Below, piece after piece: positions 9,012 through 17,388 of a stretch of 52,704 nucleotides of DNA. The stretch lies in contig CAZDJZ010000017.1 of NCBI GenBank assembly GCA_964505785.1, positions 1-52,704 of the forward strand, written 5' to 3'. Source of the stretch: CAYRTV01 sp964505785. Its GTDB lineage: Bacteria > Acidobacteriota > Aminicenantia > Aminicenantales > Aminicenantaceae. Below the pieces are notes generated by a model. That model was not told the DNA's origin. It did no database searches and saw only the letters and a list, made by a program, of their open reading frames with translations. Both the position numbers and the translations under genes were made by a program. Positions within the stretch are counted from its first letter, which is position 1. Each line of letters opens with the position of its first letter.

Positions 9012-9820
9012 GTGAGACGACCGCCTTTATGGGCGCCTTTGTTTTGTACATTGCTGCAGCAATATTTTATTTTTCCCATCTTTTTTCCAAGCGGGAGCGG
9101 GCAGCCTGGCTGGGGTATGTTATTGCAGCTGTCGGCTTGATTGTTCACAGTGCGGCCTTAATTCTCCGGACGATTGAAACCGGCCATGCACCGTTCTCTA
9201 ATATGTATGAATCCCTGTCTTTTTTAAGCTGGGCGGCGATTTTTGCTTATCTCATTATGGAAGGTAAATTTAAAATCCGCAAAGCCGGACCTTATATGAT
9301 GCTGATTGTCATTGCCTTCATGGCTCTGGCATCCTCCCCGCTTATTCCCCAGGAAGCCCGGCCGCTGGTTCCGGCGCTTCAAAGCTATTGGCTGTGGCTG
9401 CATGTTTCCGTCACTCTTCTGGGAGAAGCATTCTTTGCCATCGCTTTCGTGACCAGCACGTTGTACTTGATTGCAGATTCAAAAGAAAAAAAGGGAATTC
9501 CGACCAGCCTGTCTTCGGAAAAACTTGATTCGGTCAGCTACCGCAGTGTCGCTGTCGGCTTTCCGCTTTTTACACTGGGAGGACTGGTGTTTGGAATGGT
9601 CTGGGCTTATCAGGCCTGGGGCCGTTACTGGAGCTGGGACCCCAAGGAGGTCTGGAGCCTGATCACCTGGTTTGTATTCGCCCTCTATCTTCATACCCGC
9701 ATTGTCATGGGATGGAAAGGGCGGCGTTCGGCTCTGATCGCCATCCTTGGCTTTTTGGCTGCACTGTTTACATATTTCGGAGTGAATTACTTATTATCCG
9801 GGCTTCACAGTTATGGATAA
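9008..9820 (+). CDS. ccsA: cytochrome c biogenesis protein CcsA/ResC (System II)
   Basis: A 270-residue polytopic membrane protein with about eight TM segments and the tryptophan-rich haem-handling motif WGRYWSWDPKEVWSLITW at about residues 203-220, plus conserved histidines flanking it (VHSAALI, WLHVSV, LHTRI, LHSYG). This is the CcsA/ResC/CcmC superfamily. It exports and presents haem for ligation together with ResB. The start overlaps the resB stop by four nucleotides. Together they suffice for System II cytochrome c assembly, apart from thiol-redox factors that are not in this window. Confidence 0.93.
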   Translation: MSETTAFMGAFVLYIAAAIFYFSHLFSKRERAAWLGYVIAAVGLIVHSAALILRTIETGHAPFSNMYESLSFLSWAAIFAYLIMEGKFKIRKAGPYMMLIVIAFMALASSPLIPQEARPLVPALQSYWLWLHVSVTLLGEAFFAIAFVTSTLYLIADSKEKKGIPTSLSSEKLDSVSYRSVAVGFPLFTLGGLVFGMVWAYQAWGRYWSWDPKEVWSLITWFVFALYLHTRIVMGWKGRRSALIAILGFLAALFTYFGVNYLLSGLHSYG

Positions 9821-9841
9821 GTGGGATAAAAGGATGAGAAA

Positions 9842-10913
9842 ATGCAGATGAAAGTCCCGGAATCGATGCAAAATTGGGCGTCTTTGATTGGGTTGACCAT
9901 TGCATCTGTCAGTTTTTTTATGATCATTGTGCTTTTTGCGGTTACCGCCGTAATCGGAGAAGGCGGGATTTATCTGGGGCTGGTCACATATATTCTGCTT
10001 CCGGCGGTGATGCTGGCCGGTCTGCTTATCGCGTTGGCGGGTGTCCTGATTTCCCGGAAAAAGAAATCAAAGGAAATTAAAAGGCCCCAGTGGCCTCTGA
10101 TTGACCTCAGCAACCCAAAACACCGGCGAAGTTTTTTTCTGTTTTTTACCGGGGCTTCCGTTTTTCTCTTTTTTTCGCTGGTAGGAAGTTATGAGGCCTT
10201 TCATTATACGGAATCTGTTCAGTTTTGCGGCCGTCTTTGCCATGAGGTAATGGAGCCGGAATATACTGCATATCAGCATTCTCCCCATGCCCGGGTCTCC
10301 TGTGTGGAATGTCATGTTGGTCCGGGGGCGGATTGGTATGTACGTTCCAAGCTTTCAGGCTTGTACCAAGTCTATTCCGTATTGACCAATAAATACCCTG
10401 AGCCGATTCCCACTCCGATAGAGAATCTGCGTCCGGCGCGAGAAGTGTGTGAACAATGTCATTGGCCGGAAAAATTTTATGCGCATAAGTTACAATTCAA
10501 GCAATATTACCTTTCTGACGAAGAAAATACCCCCTGGGATTTCGGATAAGTACCCGGGCTATTATGCTGAAAATCAATCGAAGATTGGCGAAGCGGTGTC
10601 CTCGCTTCAAGAATTATATAAAAAAAATATTTTCCCAAAAATGAACCTTACCTGGAATACGCATTTAGATCATATCGGCCATTTAAACTACCGGGGGTGT
10701 TTCCGCTGTCATAATGCCGTGCATGAGAGTGAATCCGGTAATTTTATCCGCCAGGACTGCAATTTATGCCACATCATTACCGGACAGGGAGAGCCGGGAA
10801 ATATGGCAGCCAGTTTCATGCGGGAACCCCTGGAGTTCCGTCATCCGGTGGATATTGATGAGATGTGGAAGGAAGCGGCTTGTTCCGAGTGCCATACCGG
10901 CGGACGCATGTAG
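9842..10913 (+). pseudogene. NapC/NirT-like multihaem cytochrome with internal deletion
   Basis: The N-terminal part (235 residues) has two TM segments (about 13-38, 46-70), a third at about 97-117, then FCGRLCHEVM (CX3CH), CVECH and CEQCHWPEKF, ending abnormally at DEENTPWDFG. A different frame resumes at about 10545 with YPGYYAENQSKI and the usual family C-terminus carrying CFRCH, CNLCH and CSECH, stopping at 10913. Related long NapC/NirT-type proteins have more sequence, including extra haem ligands, between these parts, so an internal segment of probably 100 residues or more is missing and the frame is lost. The intact protein would be a quinol-oxidising membrane cytochrome feeding the periplasm. 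It follows ccsA by 21 nt. Confidence 0.75.
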
Positions 10914-10960
10914 TCCGCCTAAAGCGAGTCGATTACCAAATCAGCAGGCGCCAGATTGAT

Positions 10961-11485
10961 TCATTGTTTAACCGGGCGATAATGCTTCACTAATTCCCAG
11001 GCTGCTTCAAAATCAAACGCCACTCCATGCGCGTTTTCATGGCAGATTAAGCACTGTTGTCTAATCTCTTCCTGGTTTTTATATTCGATTAAGCCGTTGG
11101 CCACTGATTTTTCATGATCTTTCATGATGGAAAGGCTCTTATATTCACTTCCGGGTCCATGACATGCTTCGCAGGTCACGCCTTCCTCCATAAATTCAGG
11201 AGCGTCATCAAAGAGTGGAGCGTGGCAGTTGAGGCATTCCGGGCTTTCCGCCGGATTTTCCACACCCATTTGTTTGGCCACCGGCTTGGCTATGTCTTGC
11301 GTCAAAACTTCGTAGGAAGTTGAGTGCTTTCTTTCTTCCCATTTGGTATACTGCGCACCCCTGGCATCGCTTTTATGACAGAGTTTGCATTTATCAGCGC
11401 CGACATACTCAAACTCCTGCGCGAAAACATGCACAACTAAAACAACCAGGGCTGCGGTCATGATTCCGATGATGATTTTTTTCAT
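10961..11485 (-). CDS. exported tetrahaem cytochrome, c554-like
   Basis: A 174-residue protein with a signal peptide (KKIIIGIMTAALVVLVVHVF) and four CxxCH motifs: CKLCH near residue 33, CLNCH, CEACHGPGSEY and CLICH. The phrase VGADKCKLCH and the CEACHGPG block are typical of the cytochrome c554 family of small periplasmic electron shuttles. A strong AAAGGAGG precedes the ATG. It lies downstream of, and on the same strand as, the large CbcL-like gene (76-nt gap), so the pair probably forms one transcript convergent with the main cluster. It is a plausible soluble carrier between the inner-membrane enzyme and the outer-membrane conduit (inference). Confidence 0.88.
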   Translation of the reverse strand: MKKIIIGIMTAALVVLVVHVFAQEFEYVGADKCKLCHKSDARGAQYTKWEERKHSTSYEVLTQDIAKPVAKQMGVENPAESPECLNCHAPLFDDAPEFMEEGVTCEACHGPGSEYKSLSIMKDHEKSVANGLIEYKNQEEIRQQCLICHENAHGVAFDFEAAWELVKHYRPVKQ

Positions 11486-11560
11486 GAGGATGTCCTCCTT
11501 TATTTCTTGTTTGCCGCCACATTTAATTTTCTATAAAATCTATAATTATTATAGTATTTA

Positions 11561-13462
11561 TCATTTGTTTTTTCCAGCCTTATGATTTTCAATTTTTAGG
11601 TTTTCTTCAGGGACTCCGGGGTGTTCATGCTCGTACATATCCTTCGGCATTTTTCCTGTCAGCCAGGCCGGATTCATAGGGTAAATCTCAGGGTTGAAAA
11701 CAGTAGCGTACATATGCCAGATCAAAATGGCCAGCGAGGCCAGAATAGCTTCATAATAATGGACAACCAGGGCTACATCCAGCACGCCTTTTGGGAAAAT
11801 TTGAATGAAGGTATTATCGAACCAAAGCAATATGCCGGTGATGATCATAACGGCATTGCCCCAGATTAAAGCCCAGTATTCTGCTTTTTCCACATAACTG
11901 AAGCGTTTGAACTTGGGGGGGGTTTTGGACAGGCCGAGATTAAAGAGAATTTTATGCACGAATTCCTTAAAATCATAAAATTTTGGAAAAATATCTTTGA
12001 AAAATTTCCTGCCCCTGGGTGTCATAAGATAAACAGCGTGCCAACCCGTCGTAAGAATTAAAGCAACGGCAGCCGCCCGGTGAATGATGCCCCTCACTGC
12101 AAATCCGCCATCCCATCCGAAGAACAGGCTAGTCAGCCAGGATTGGCTGAACCGGAGGGAAAAACCAGTGATGACCAGCACGATAAAACTGACCATAAGC
12201 AGATGATGCTGCCACAATTCGTGTCTCTTCATTCTGCGAACCTGGGGCTTTTTTTTCATGACCCTGACAATCTGCCGGCCTAAATCGATCAGCCAATGGA
12301 TGACCATGAGTCCGATGATCAGGAAAATGGCGATGATGTAAATGTTTTTAACAATGACCGCGACTTTGGTATCAAGCCCGGTTTGGCCTTCACCGTGGAT
12401 AGGAGTCTGTGCCAATTGCGAGGAGATACCGGGGTGACATTCTCCGCATGTCTGCTGCAGGTTATCGGGATGCACGGAAGAGTCCGGATTACTGCTGTTG
12501 AGAATTTTATGGTAACCGTGGCAGGAGGCGCAATTGGCAACGAAGGTGTCTCCTGCTTTTGATTTTAGACCGTGATAACTGTCGATAAAAGATGCCAGTC
12601 TGCCGGCGGATGCTCCGTATTTTTCAGCGAGGTTTGCGGATTCGTGGCAGGGAGTACAGGTCGCTTGTGCCAGCCGGGCTTTAGAAACAGGAGAGCGGGG
12701 GTCGGTTGGAGAAATAATGCCGTGTTCTCCATGGCAGTCGGTACACACTGGAGAACCCGTTTCGCCTCTTTTCACCAATGTGCCGTGGATACTCTGCCAA
12801 TAAATCTCCTCCACGTCTCCGTGACATTGTCCGCAGGTACTGGGGATATTGAAATGATTCGTTGTAGATTCAGGATGGCCGGGCGAATAGATTTTATGAG
12901 AGGTTCCATCAACAGAATGACAGTCGCTGCAGCCGGCGATTTCAGCATGAACACTGGTCTCATAGATTTCGATAGGATGGTCAATCAGAGCTGCGTATTG
13001 AGAAGTAACATCCAGGTCTTCGTGGCATGTTCCGCAGGTTTCCGGAAGATTTGATGAGTGAGTGCGGGAACTTTTAACCGTAGACGGGAGAATGGAATGA
13101 TAACCGTGGCATTCTGTACAGGTGGGGGCTCTATCAGATTCACATCCCTCCGCGGTTCCATGCAGAGTGTAATTTTCCATGGGAACATCATGGCATACCG
13201 AACAGCTGTCACAAGGGGTATTGAATTCTGTGTCTGTTTTATGGGGAAAGGTGTCCTTATCCTGATGGCAGTCGAGACAGGAAAAACCTCTATGGATTGA
13301 CAGGGAAATATCTTTGGTTATGACAGTATCATGTAAACTTTTTTCATGGCACTCTTGGCACATATCGCTGCCGATTGGTTCATATTCTTCTTCCTGGCCG
13401 ATTAAGATGGCCAGAGGAAAGATGACTAATAGAACAAGTATAATGATCAGCTTCTCTCGCAT
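11561..13462 (-). CDS. 11-haem cytochrome c fused to b-type membrane domain (CbcL-like layout)
   Basis: A 633-residue protein. After an N-terminal signal/anchor come eleven CxxCH motifs over about residues 35-365 (CQECH, CLDCH, CSVCH, CTECH, CGTCH, CSDCH, CGQCH, CTDCH, CTPCH, CASCH, CGECH). Five TM segments follow from about 375 to 600 with paired histidines (MVIHWL, WQHHLL, IIHRAA, GWHAVY, VVHYYE, IWHMYA), as in cytochrome b561/formate-dehydrogenase gamma-type domains. This c-b fusion resembles Geobacter CbcL, an inner-membrane quinol oxidase used in metal respiration. It probably passes electrons from menaquinol to periplasmic cytochromes. It faces the MtrA/MtrB-type cluster. Haem ligands are inferred from motifs. 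Confidence 0.88.
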   Translation of the reverse strand: MREKLIIILVLLVIFPLAILIGQEEEYEPIGSDMCQECHEKSLHDTVITKDISLSIHRGFSCLDCHQDKDTFPHKTDTEFNTPCDSCSVCHDVPMENYTLHGTAEGCESDRAPTCTECHGYHSILPSTVKSSRTHSSNLPETCGTCHEDLDVTSQYAALIDHPIEIYETSVHAEIAGCSDCHSVDGTSHKIYSPGHPESTTNHFNIPSTCGQCHGDVEEIYWQSIHGTLVKRGETGSPVCTDCHGEHGIISPTDPRSPVSKARLAQATCTPCHESANLAEKYGASAGRLASFIDSYHGLKSKAGDTFVANCASCHGYHKILNSSNPDSSVHPDNLQQTCGECHPGISSQLAQTPIHGEGQTGLDTKVAVIVKNIYIIAIFLIIGLMVIHWLIDLGRQIVRVMKKKPQVRRMKRHELWQHHLLMVSFIVLVITGFSLRFSQSWLTSLFFGWDGGFAVRGIIHRAAAVALILTTGWHAVYLMTPRGRKFFKDIFPKFYDFKEFVHKILFNLGLSKTPPKFKRFSYVEKAEYWALIWGNAVMIITGILLWFDNTFIQIFPKGVLDVALVVHYYEAILASLAILIWHMYATVFNPEIYPMNPAWLTGKMPKDMYEHEHPGVPEENLKIENHKAGKNK

Positions 13463-13893
13463 TGTATGAACGTCTTTTTAAAAATCACATAATATCTAAC
13501 CTGAAATATTACTTAGAAAATGACACACCGTGTCATCCTGAGCGAAGCGGCGTAATGATCTTGTACTGCTTCGTTTCGCAGAAAAGTTGTGAATCGCGAA
13601 TCGCTCGTGTAAGCCGATGAGCCTCTTCACTCCTGCCTCTTCACCGCGAAGCGGTTCAAGGTCCTTTTAGCCTGTGTCTTGCATCTGCGGCAATCTCGAC
13701 TCGTGAATAATTCAGGCTAAATGATTCCTGCAGATAAAAATGATGGACGCACATAAGGATAGCAATTTTTATGCCAAAGAAAAAATTCGCCAAAAAAGAC
13801 AAGTGTAATACTCTTTTACCCGATGATTTGTTTGGAATCGCCATTCGGCCATGGGAAATAATTCCCACCTGTGGGGTAAATCACCCAGTCCCT
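13463..13893. other. intergenic region with dispersed repeats
   Basis: No convincing gene. It holds a GTCATCCTGAG-type repeat (13531-13574), a GC-rich dyad around CCGCGAAGCGG, and near 13848-13888 a motif (CATGGG-N8-CCCA ... GGTAAATCACCCA) that recurs in diverged form at 2759-2797. A 70-codon open frame on the minus strand (13868-13656) overlaps these repeats, lacks family resemblance and is judged spurious. The region separates two minus-strand genes and probably carries the promoter of the CbcL-like gene, which I could not locate. Confidence 0.6.
13531..13574 (+). repeat. dispersed intergenic repeat, copy 1
   Basis: Begins TGTCATCCTGAGCGAAGC and ends GATCTTGTACTGCTTCGT. The last 18 nt (13557-13574) are identical, in inverted orientation, to 26878-26895, whose copy also carries GTCATCCTGAG at the matching distance. 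This is one of at least six related copies in the window, all between genes. Confidence 0.8.
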
Positions 13894-16800
13894 CTAAAGG
13901 TTTATCCAGGATAGGTCATCCTTAATTTGTACCGGGTCCAATCTTTCTTCCTGAAGTTGTCGATTGAAATCCTGAATATCATGGAAAATAGATTTAATTT
14001 CAGTTATGATTTCATTTTCCTGATCTTCAAAAATATCGATCCATTTTTCCTGAGGCAGCGTAGGTTTCCCTGTATATCCTCTCACCTGGCGCAGAAGCCA
14101 GGACAGTTTTTCCCGTAGATTCAGGGATTCTGCGAATGGGTCAGGAGATTGAAATTGTTTTCCGGCTTCGGACAGGCGGGAACGGAGCTTTTCGGCTTCT
14201 TTTTTTACGGCCGGCTCCTTACTTTGGTTTATCCGGGTTTCAAGCTGATCGTCCAGGCGGCGCATTTCCGCTAAAGACGCATTAGCCGCCAGCATCATAT
14301 GCAGCAGCCGGCGGACGGCCCGCTCATAGAGCGCCAAGTCTTCATTTCCGGCATCAACATGCGGATCCAGCCGCACATCAAATGTCTGTTCCAGAGAGAA
14401 GTCTCCGGTGTCAAGCTGTATCGAGTATGTCCCGGGGAGCACCCGGAATCCTCTAACCATTGGCCGGAAGGAAAGCTCTGTATCTATCCCGCCGGCACTG
14501 ATCCGCGGATCTTCCCTGAGATCCCACACCATCCGGTTGATGCCGGGGCGGGTGGTTCCCTCAATAGTATGCAGCCCTTGTCCGCCGCTGTTCCGGATCA
14601 GAATATCAGCCTGTTTTTTGTCTTCAGGCAGGAAATAAGAAATCATAGCGCCGTACGGCTGGTTTGGCGCGACAAAGACCTGGTCTCCCAAAGTGCTGGT
14701 GTCGCTGGCGGGTGTATACCGCACTGGAGGAACCAGCGGAAACAACGCAGCCTTTTCTTTTAACGCTTGTTTTAATCCTTGAAGGGGGCTGATATCATCC
14801 AAAATATAAAAGCCCCGGGCATGGGTGGCAATGATGAGGTCATTATCACGCGGATGGATGGCGATATCGCGCACAGGAAGCGGCGGAAGTCCCAGACGCA
14901 AGTCCGTCCAGCCGGCCCCGTTGTTAAAAGAAACGAAAATACCCAGTTCCGTTCCCGCATAAAGCAATCCGGCTGTACGGGGATCCTCCCGGATAACATG
15001 AACATAACTTTTCAAACCGGAAGAGATGTTTGTCCAGGATTGACCGTAATCCTCAGTCATAAAAACATGCGGCTGGAAATCGTCAAGGCGGTGCTGGTCT
15101 GCGGCGATCAGGGCTTTCCCTTTTTTATGCGGGGAAGCATCTACGCAGGATATCCAAGCTTCCTCAGGGAAACCGGGGATACCGCTGGATAGGTTAACCC
15201 AATCCGTTCCACCGTTTTGGGTTAGCTGCAGGTTGCCGTCATCGGTCCCCGCCCAGATGACCCCGGCTTCCACCGGGCTTTCGGAAACAGTTAGAATTGT
15301 ACAGTGGAATTCAGCGCGCGTGTTGTCTGGAGTGATGGGACCTCCGCTCAGTTTCATTTTATCCGGATCATCGGTGGTAAGATCCGGACTGATTTGGGTC
15401 CAGGTCTGGCCGCCGTCTGCGGTTTTGAACAGCACATTGCCGCCGTAATAAATAACATCAGGATTGTGCGGAGACATGACAACTGGGGAATTCCAGTTGA
15501 AGCGGTATTTTTCCAAATGGGCGCCGCCGCCGGTGGGTCCGACCGGATAGGGTTGAATATAACGCTCTTCCCTGTTTCGCATATCAATCCGGGTGATGTC
15601 CCCGAAATGACCGTTGTAATAAATGATATTGGAATCCCGGGGGTCGGCGAAAGCATACATGCCGTCGGCCATGTACCGGAGCCGCGTCCAGTCCCCGCCC
15701 CGGACGCCGGTTTCATTCCACAGCTCATTGGGACCCACCCAGATTTCGTGATCCTGGAATCCGCCCATGACATGGTACGGCTCGTCCATATCGTATCCGA
15801 CGTGATAGGCTTGGGCCATGGGCATGTTGTTGATAAAATCCCATTTTTCACCCCAATCATTGGTGATGTAAAAGCCGCCGTCATTGCCGTTGTACATCCG
15901 GGCCGGATTGTCCGGATCGATCCACAGAGCGTGGTGGTCGCCGAAGTAACTGGTATAATCGGCTACAGGTTGAAACGACCGGCCGCCGTCTTCGGACACA
16001 TACATATTTCCTGCCAGGGAATAAATGCGGTTTCTATCCCGGGGGTCGGCATAGATTCGGGAATAATAAAATGGACGGTTGTTGATGCGCCTGTCACTTG
16101 TGACCATCGTCCAATTATGTCCGCGGTCATCCGAACGCCACAGCATTCCGGTCTCTTGCGACTCAATAATAGCGTAAACCACTTCAGAGTCAGCCGGACT
16201 GACGCTGACACCTGTGCGGCCGATCAGTTTTTCACCGGGAAGTCCGTTTCCCAAGGCCTGATCCGTTAAAAGAGTCCAGGAATTGCCGCCGTCCTCCGAA
16301 CGGTACAAGCCGCTTCCAGGGCCCCCGCTGCGGAAATGCCATGGCTGTCTTAAATAGTCATACATCCCGGCGTATATGATATTCGGATTTTCCGGGTCGA
16401 CTGCGACATCCGAAGCGCCGGTGGTGGGATTTACATATAGGATTTTATCCCAGGTCTCGCCGCCGTCCCGGCTGCGGAATATACCGCGTTCCGGATTCGG
16501 ACCCCAGGCATGGCCGGTGGCCGCGGCGTAGACAACGTCCGGATTATGCGGGTGCAGAACGATTTTGGAAAACCGTTCGGTTTCTTCCAATCCGCAATGT
16601 ATCCAGGTCTTTCCGCCGTCAGTGGATTTATAAATTCCGTCTCCATAGGAAATACTGTTCCGGACAGCCCCTTCTCCTGTCCCTAAATAAATGAGGTCGG
16701 GATTTTCCGGAGGCACGGCAATGGCTCCAATAGAGAGAGTATTGCCTGTATCAAAAACGGAGGCAAATGTGATACCTCCGTTTATGGACTTGAATAATCC

Positions 16801-17019
16801 GGCGGAACTGTGGGCGACATAGATGATATTCGGATCACCGGGGATACCTTGAATATCCGCAACCCGTCCGCCGAAGTAAGCCGGGCCGATTTCGCGCCAG
16901 GACAGGCCGTGGAGCCATTCAGCAGGAATAGTATCGGCTGCATGCAGCAGGGTGCCGCAGATCAATAAACATATAAATGAAAATAAAACCAAAGATTTCA
17001 TGATCCTGTCAGAAAACAT
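13894..17019 (-). CDS. exported VPS10/sortilin-like beta-propeller protein
   Basis: A 1041-residue protein with a signal peptide (hydrophobic core SLVLFSFICLLICGTLL, cleavage after LHA). Most of its length is a propeller with many Asp-box repeats of the form S-x-D-G-G-x-T-W (KSTDGGKTW, RSRDGGETW, RSEDGGNSW, KTADGGQTW). The C-terminal 250 residues are a beta domain followed by helical, charged sequence. Such VPS10/sialidase-like exoproteins are abundant in Acidobacteriota and Bacteroidota and are of unknown function; glycan binding or peptidase-associated roles have been suggested. ATG 17019 is preferred, with GGGAGGG upstream; the upstream frame adds 15 unlikely residues. It is a clear paralogue of the gene at 22953-25664. 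No catalytic site is identifiable. Confidence 0.85.
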   Translation of the reverse strand: MFSDRIMKSLVLFSFICLLICGTLLHAADTIPAEWLHGLSWREIGPAYFGGRVADIQGIPGDPNIIYVAHSSAGLFKSINGGITFASVFDTGNTLSIGAIAVPPENPDLIYLGTGEGAVRNSISYGDGIYKSTDGGKTWIHCGLEETERFSKIVLHPHNPDVVYAAATGHAWGPNPERGIFRSRDGGETWDKILYVNPTTGASDVAVDPENPNIIYAGMYDYLRQPWHFRSGGPGSGLYRSEDGGNSWTLLTDQALGNGLPGEKLIGRTGVSVSPADSEVVYAIIESQETGMLWRSDDRGHNWTMVTSDRRINNRPFYYSRIYADPRDRNRIYSLAGNMYVSEDGGRSFQPVADYTSYFGDHHALWIDPDNPARMYNGNDGGFYITNDWGEKWDFINNMPMAQAYHVGYDMDEPYHVMGGFQDHEIWVGPNELWNETGVRGGDWTRLRYMADGMYAFADPRDSNIIYYNGHFGDITRIDMRNREERYIQPYPVGPTGGGAHLEKYRFNWNSPVVMSPHNPDVIYYGGNVLFKTADGGQTWTQISPDLTTDDPDKMKLSGGPITPDNTRAEFHCTILTVSESPVEAGVIWAGTDDGNLQLTQNGGTDWVNLSSGIPGFPEEAWISCVDASPHKKGKALIAADQHRLDDFQPHVFMTEDYGQSWTNISSGLKSYVHVIREDPRTAGLLYAGTELGIFVSFNNGAGWTDLRLGLPPLPVRDIAIHPRDNDLIIATHARGFYILDDISPLQGLKQALKEKAALFPLVPPVRYTPASDTSTLGDQVFVAPNQPYGAMISYFLPEDKKQADILIRNSGGQGLHTIEGTTRPGINRMVWDLREDPRISAGGIDTELSFRPMVRGFRVLPGTYSIQLDTGDFSLEQTFDVRLDPHVDAGNEDLALYERAVRRLLHMMLAANASLAEMRRLDDQLETRINQSKEPAVKKEAEKLRSRLSEAGKQFQSPDPFAESLNLREKLSWLLRQVRGYTGKPTLPQEKWIDIFEDQENEIITEIKSIFHDIQDFNRQLQEERLDPVQIKDDLSWINL

Positions 17020-17118
17020 ATTGCCCTCCCGTATTTCTGATATCTGATATTCCAACAATATCACAAGTCGGAATTGCTGGTCAATTTACGGCAAAAACGC
17101 TCCGCAGGTACCCTAACA

Positions 17119-17320
17119 TGTCATTCCAGGAGCGCAGCGACAGAAGTCCTAGACGGCACGGACCGCTTTGCTCGCGGTCATTGCGTTCACTTAGTCCATA
17201 TAAGTCCATCTAGGTCCGTCTAGTGTGTTCAGTCTGTCTGGCTGTTCAGTCGCGCCTTCGTTATGGCTTTCAGATTTGAGATGAAAATTTCTCTTTACTC
17301 TTTACTCTTCACTCTTTACT
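17119..17320 (+). repeat. composite intergenic repeat module, copy A
   Basis: Between the divergent VPS10-like and MBL-VOC genes four elements follow one another: a TGTCATTCCAGGAGCGCAGC box (17119-17150), a CTGTTCAGTCG box (17231-17252), CAGATTTGAGAT (17271-17282) and a run of CTCTTTACT/CTCTTCACT units (17291-17320). The same four element types recur at 25679-26012. No ORF of interest lies here. The unit run is a simple-sequence tract likely to vary in length. Confidence 0.7.
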
Positions 17321-17388
17321 ATTTATTAAATGAAACAGGATGAGACTTTCGAGTCATTTTCGAAATAAAATGAGAAATGGGGGACAGA

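Noticed and set aside
13656..13868. 70-codon open frame on the minus strand
   Set aside because: It overlaps dispersed repeats, has no ribosome-binding site and shows no family resemblance.
15304..16269. Long plus-strand open frame (321 codons) inside the VPS10-like gene
   Set aside because: It lies antisense to a clearly coding propeller gene with strong Asp-box repeats; long antisense frames are expected in such GC-rich repeats.
17291..17320. Riboswitch or leader peptide upstream of the MBL-VOC gene
   Set aside because: The region is made of short tandem units and gives no conserved aptamer-like structure.
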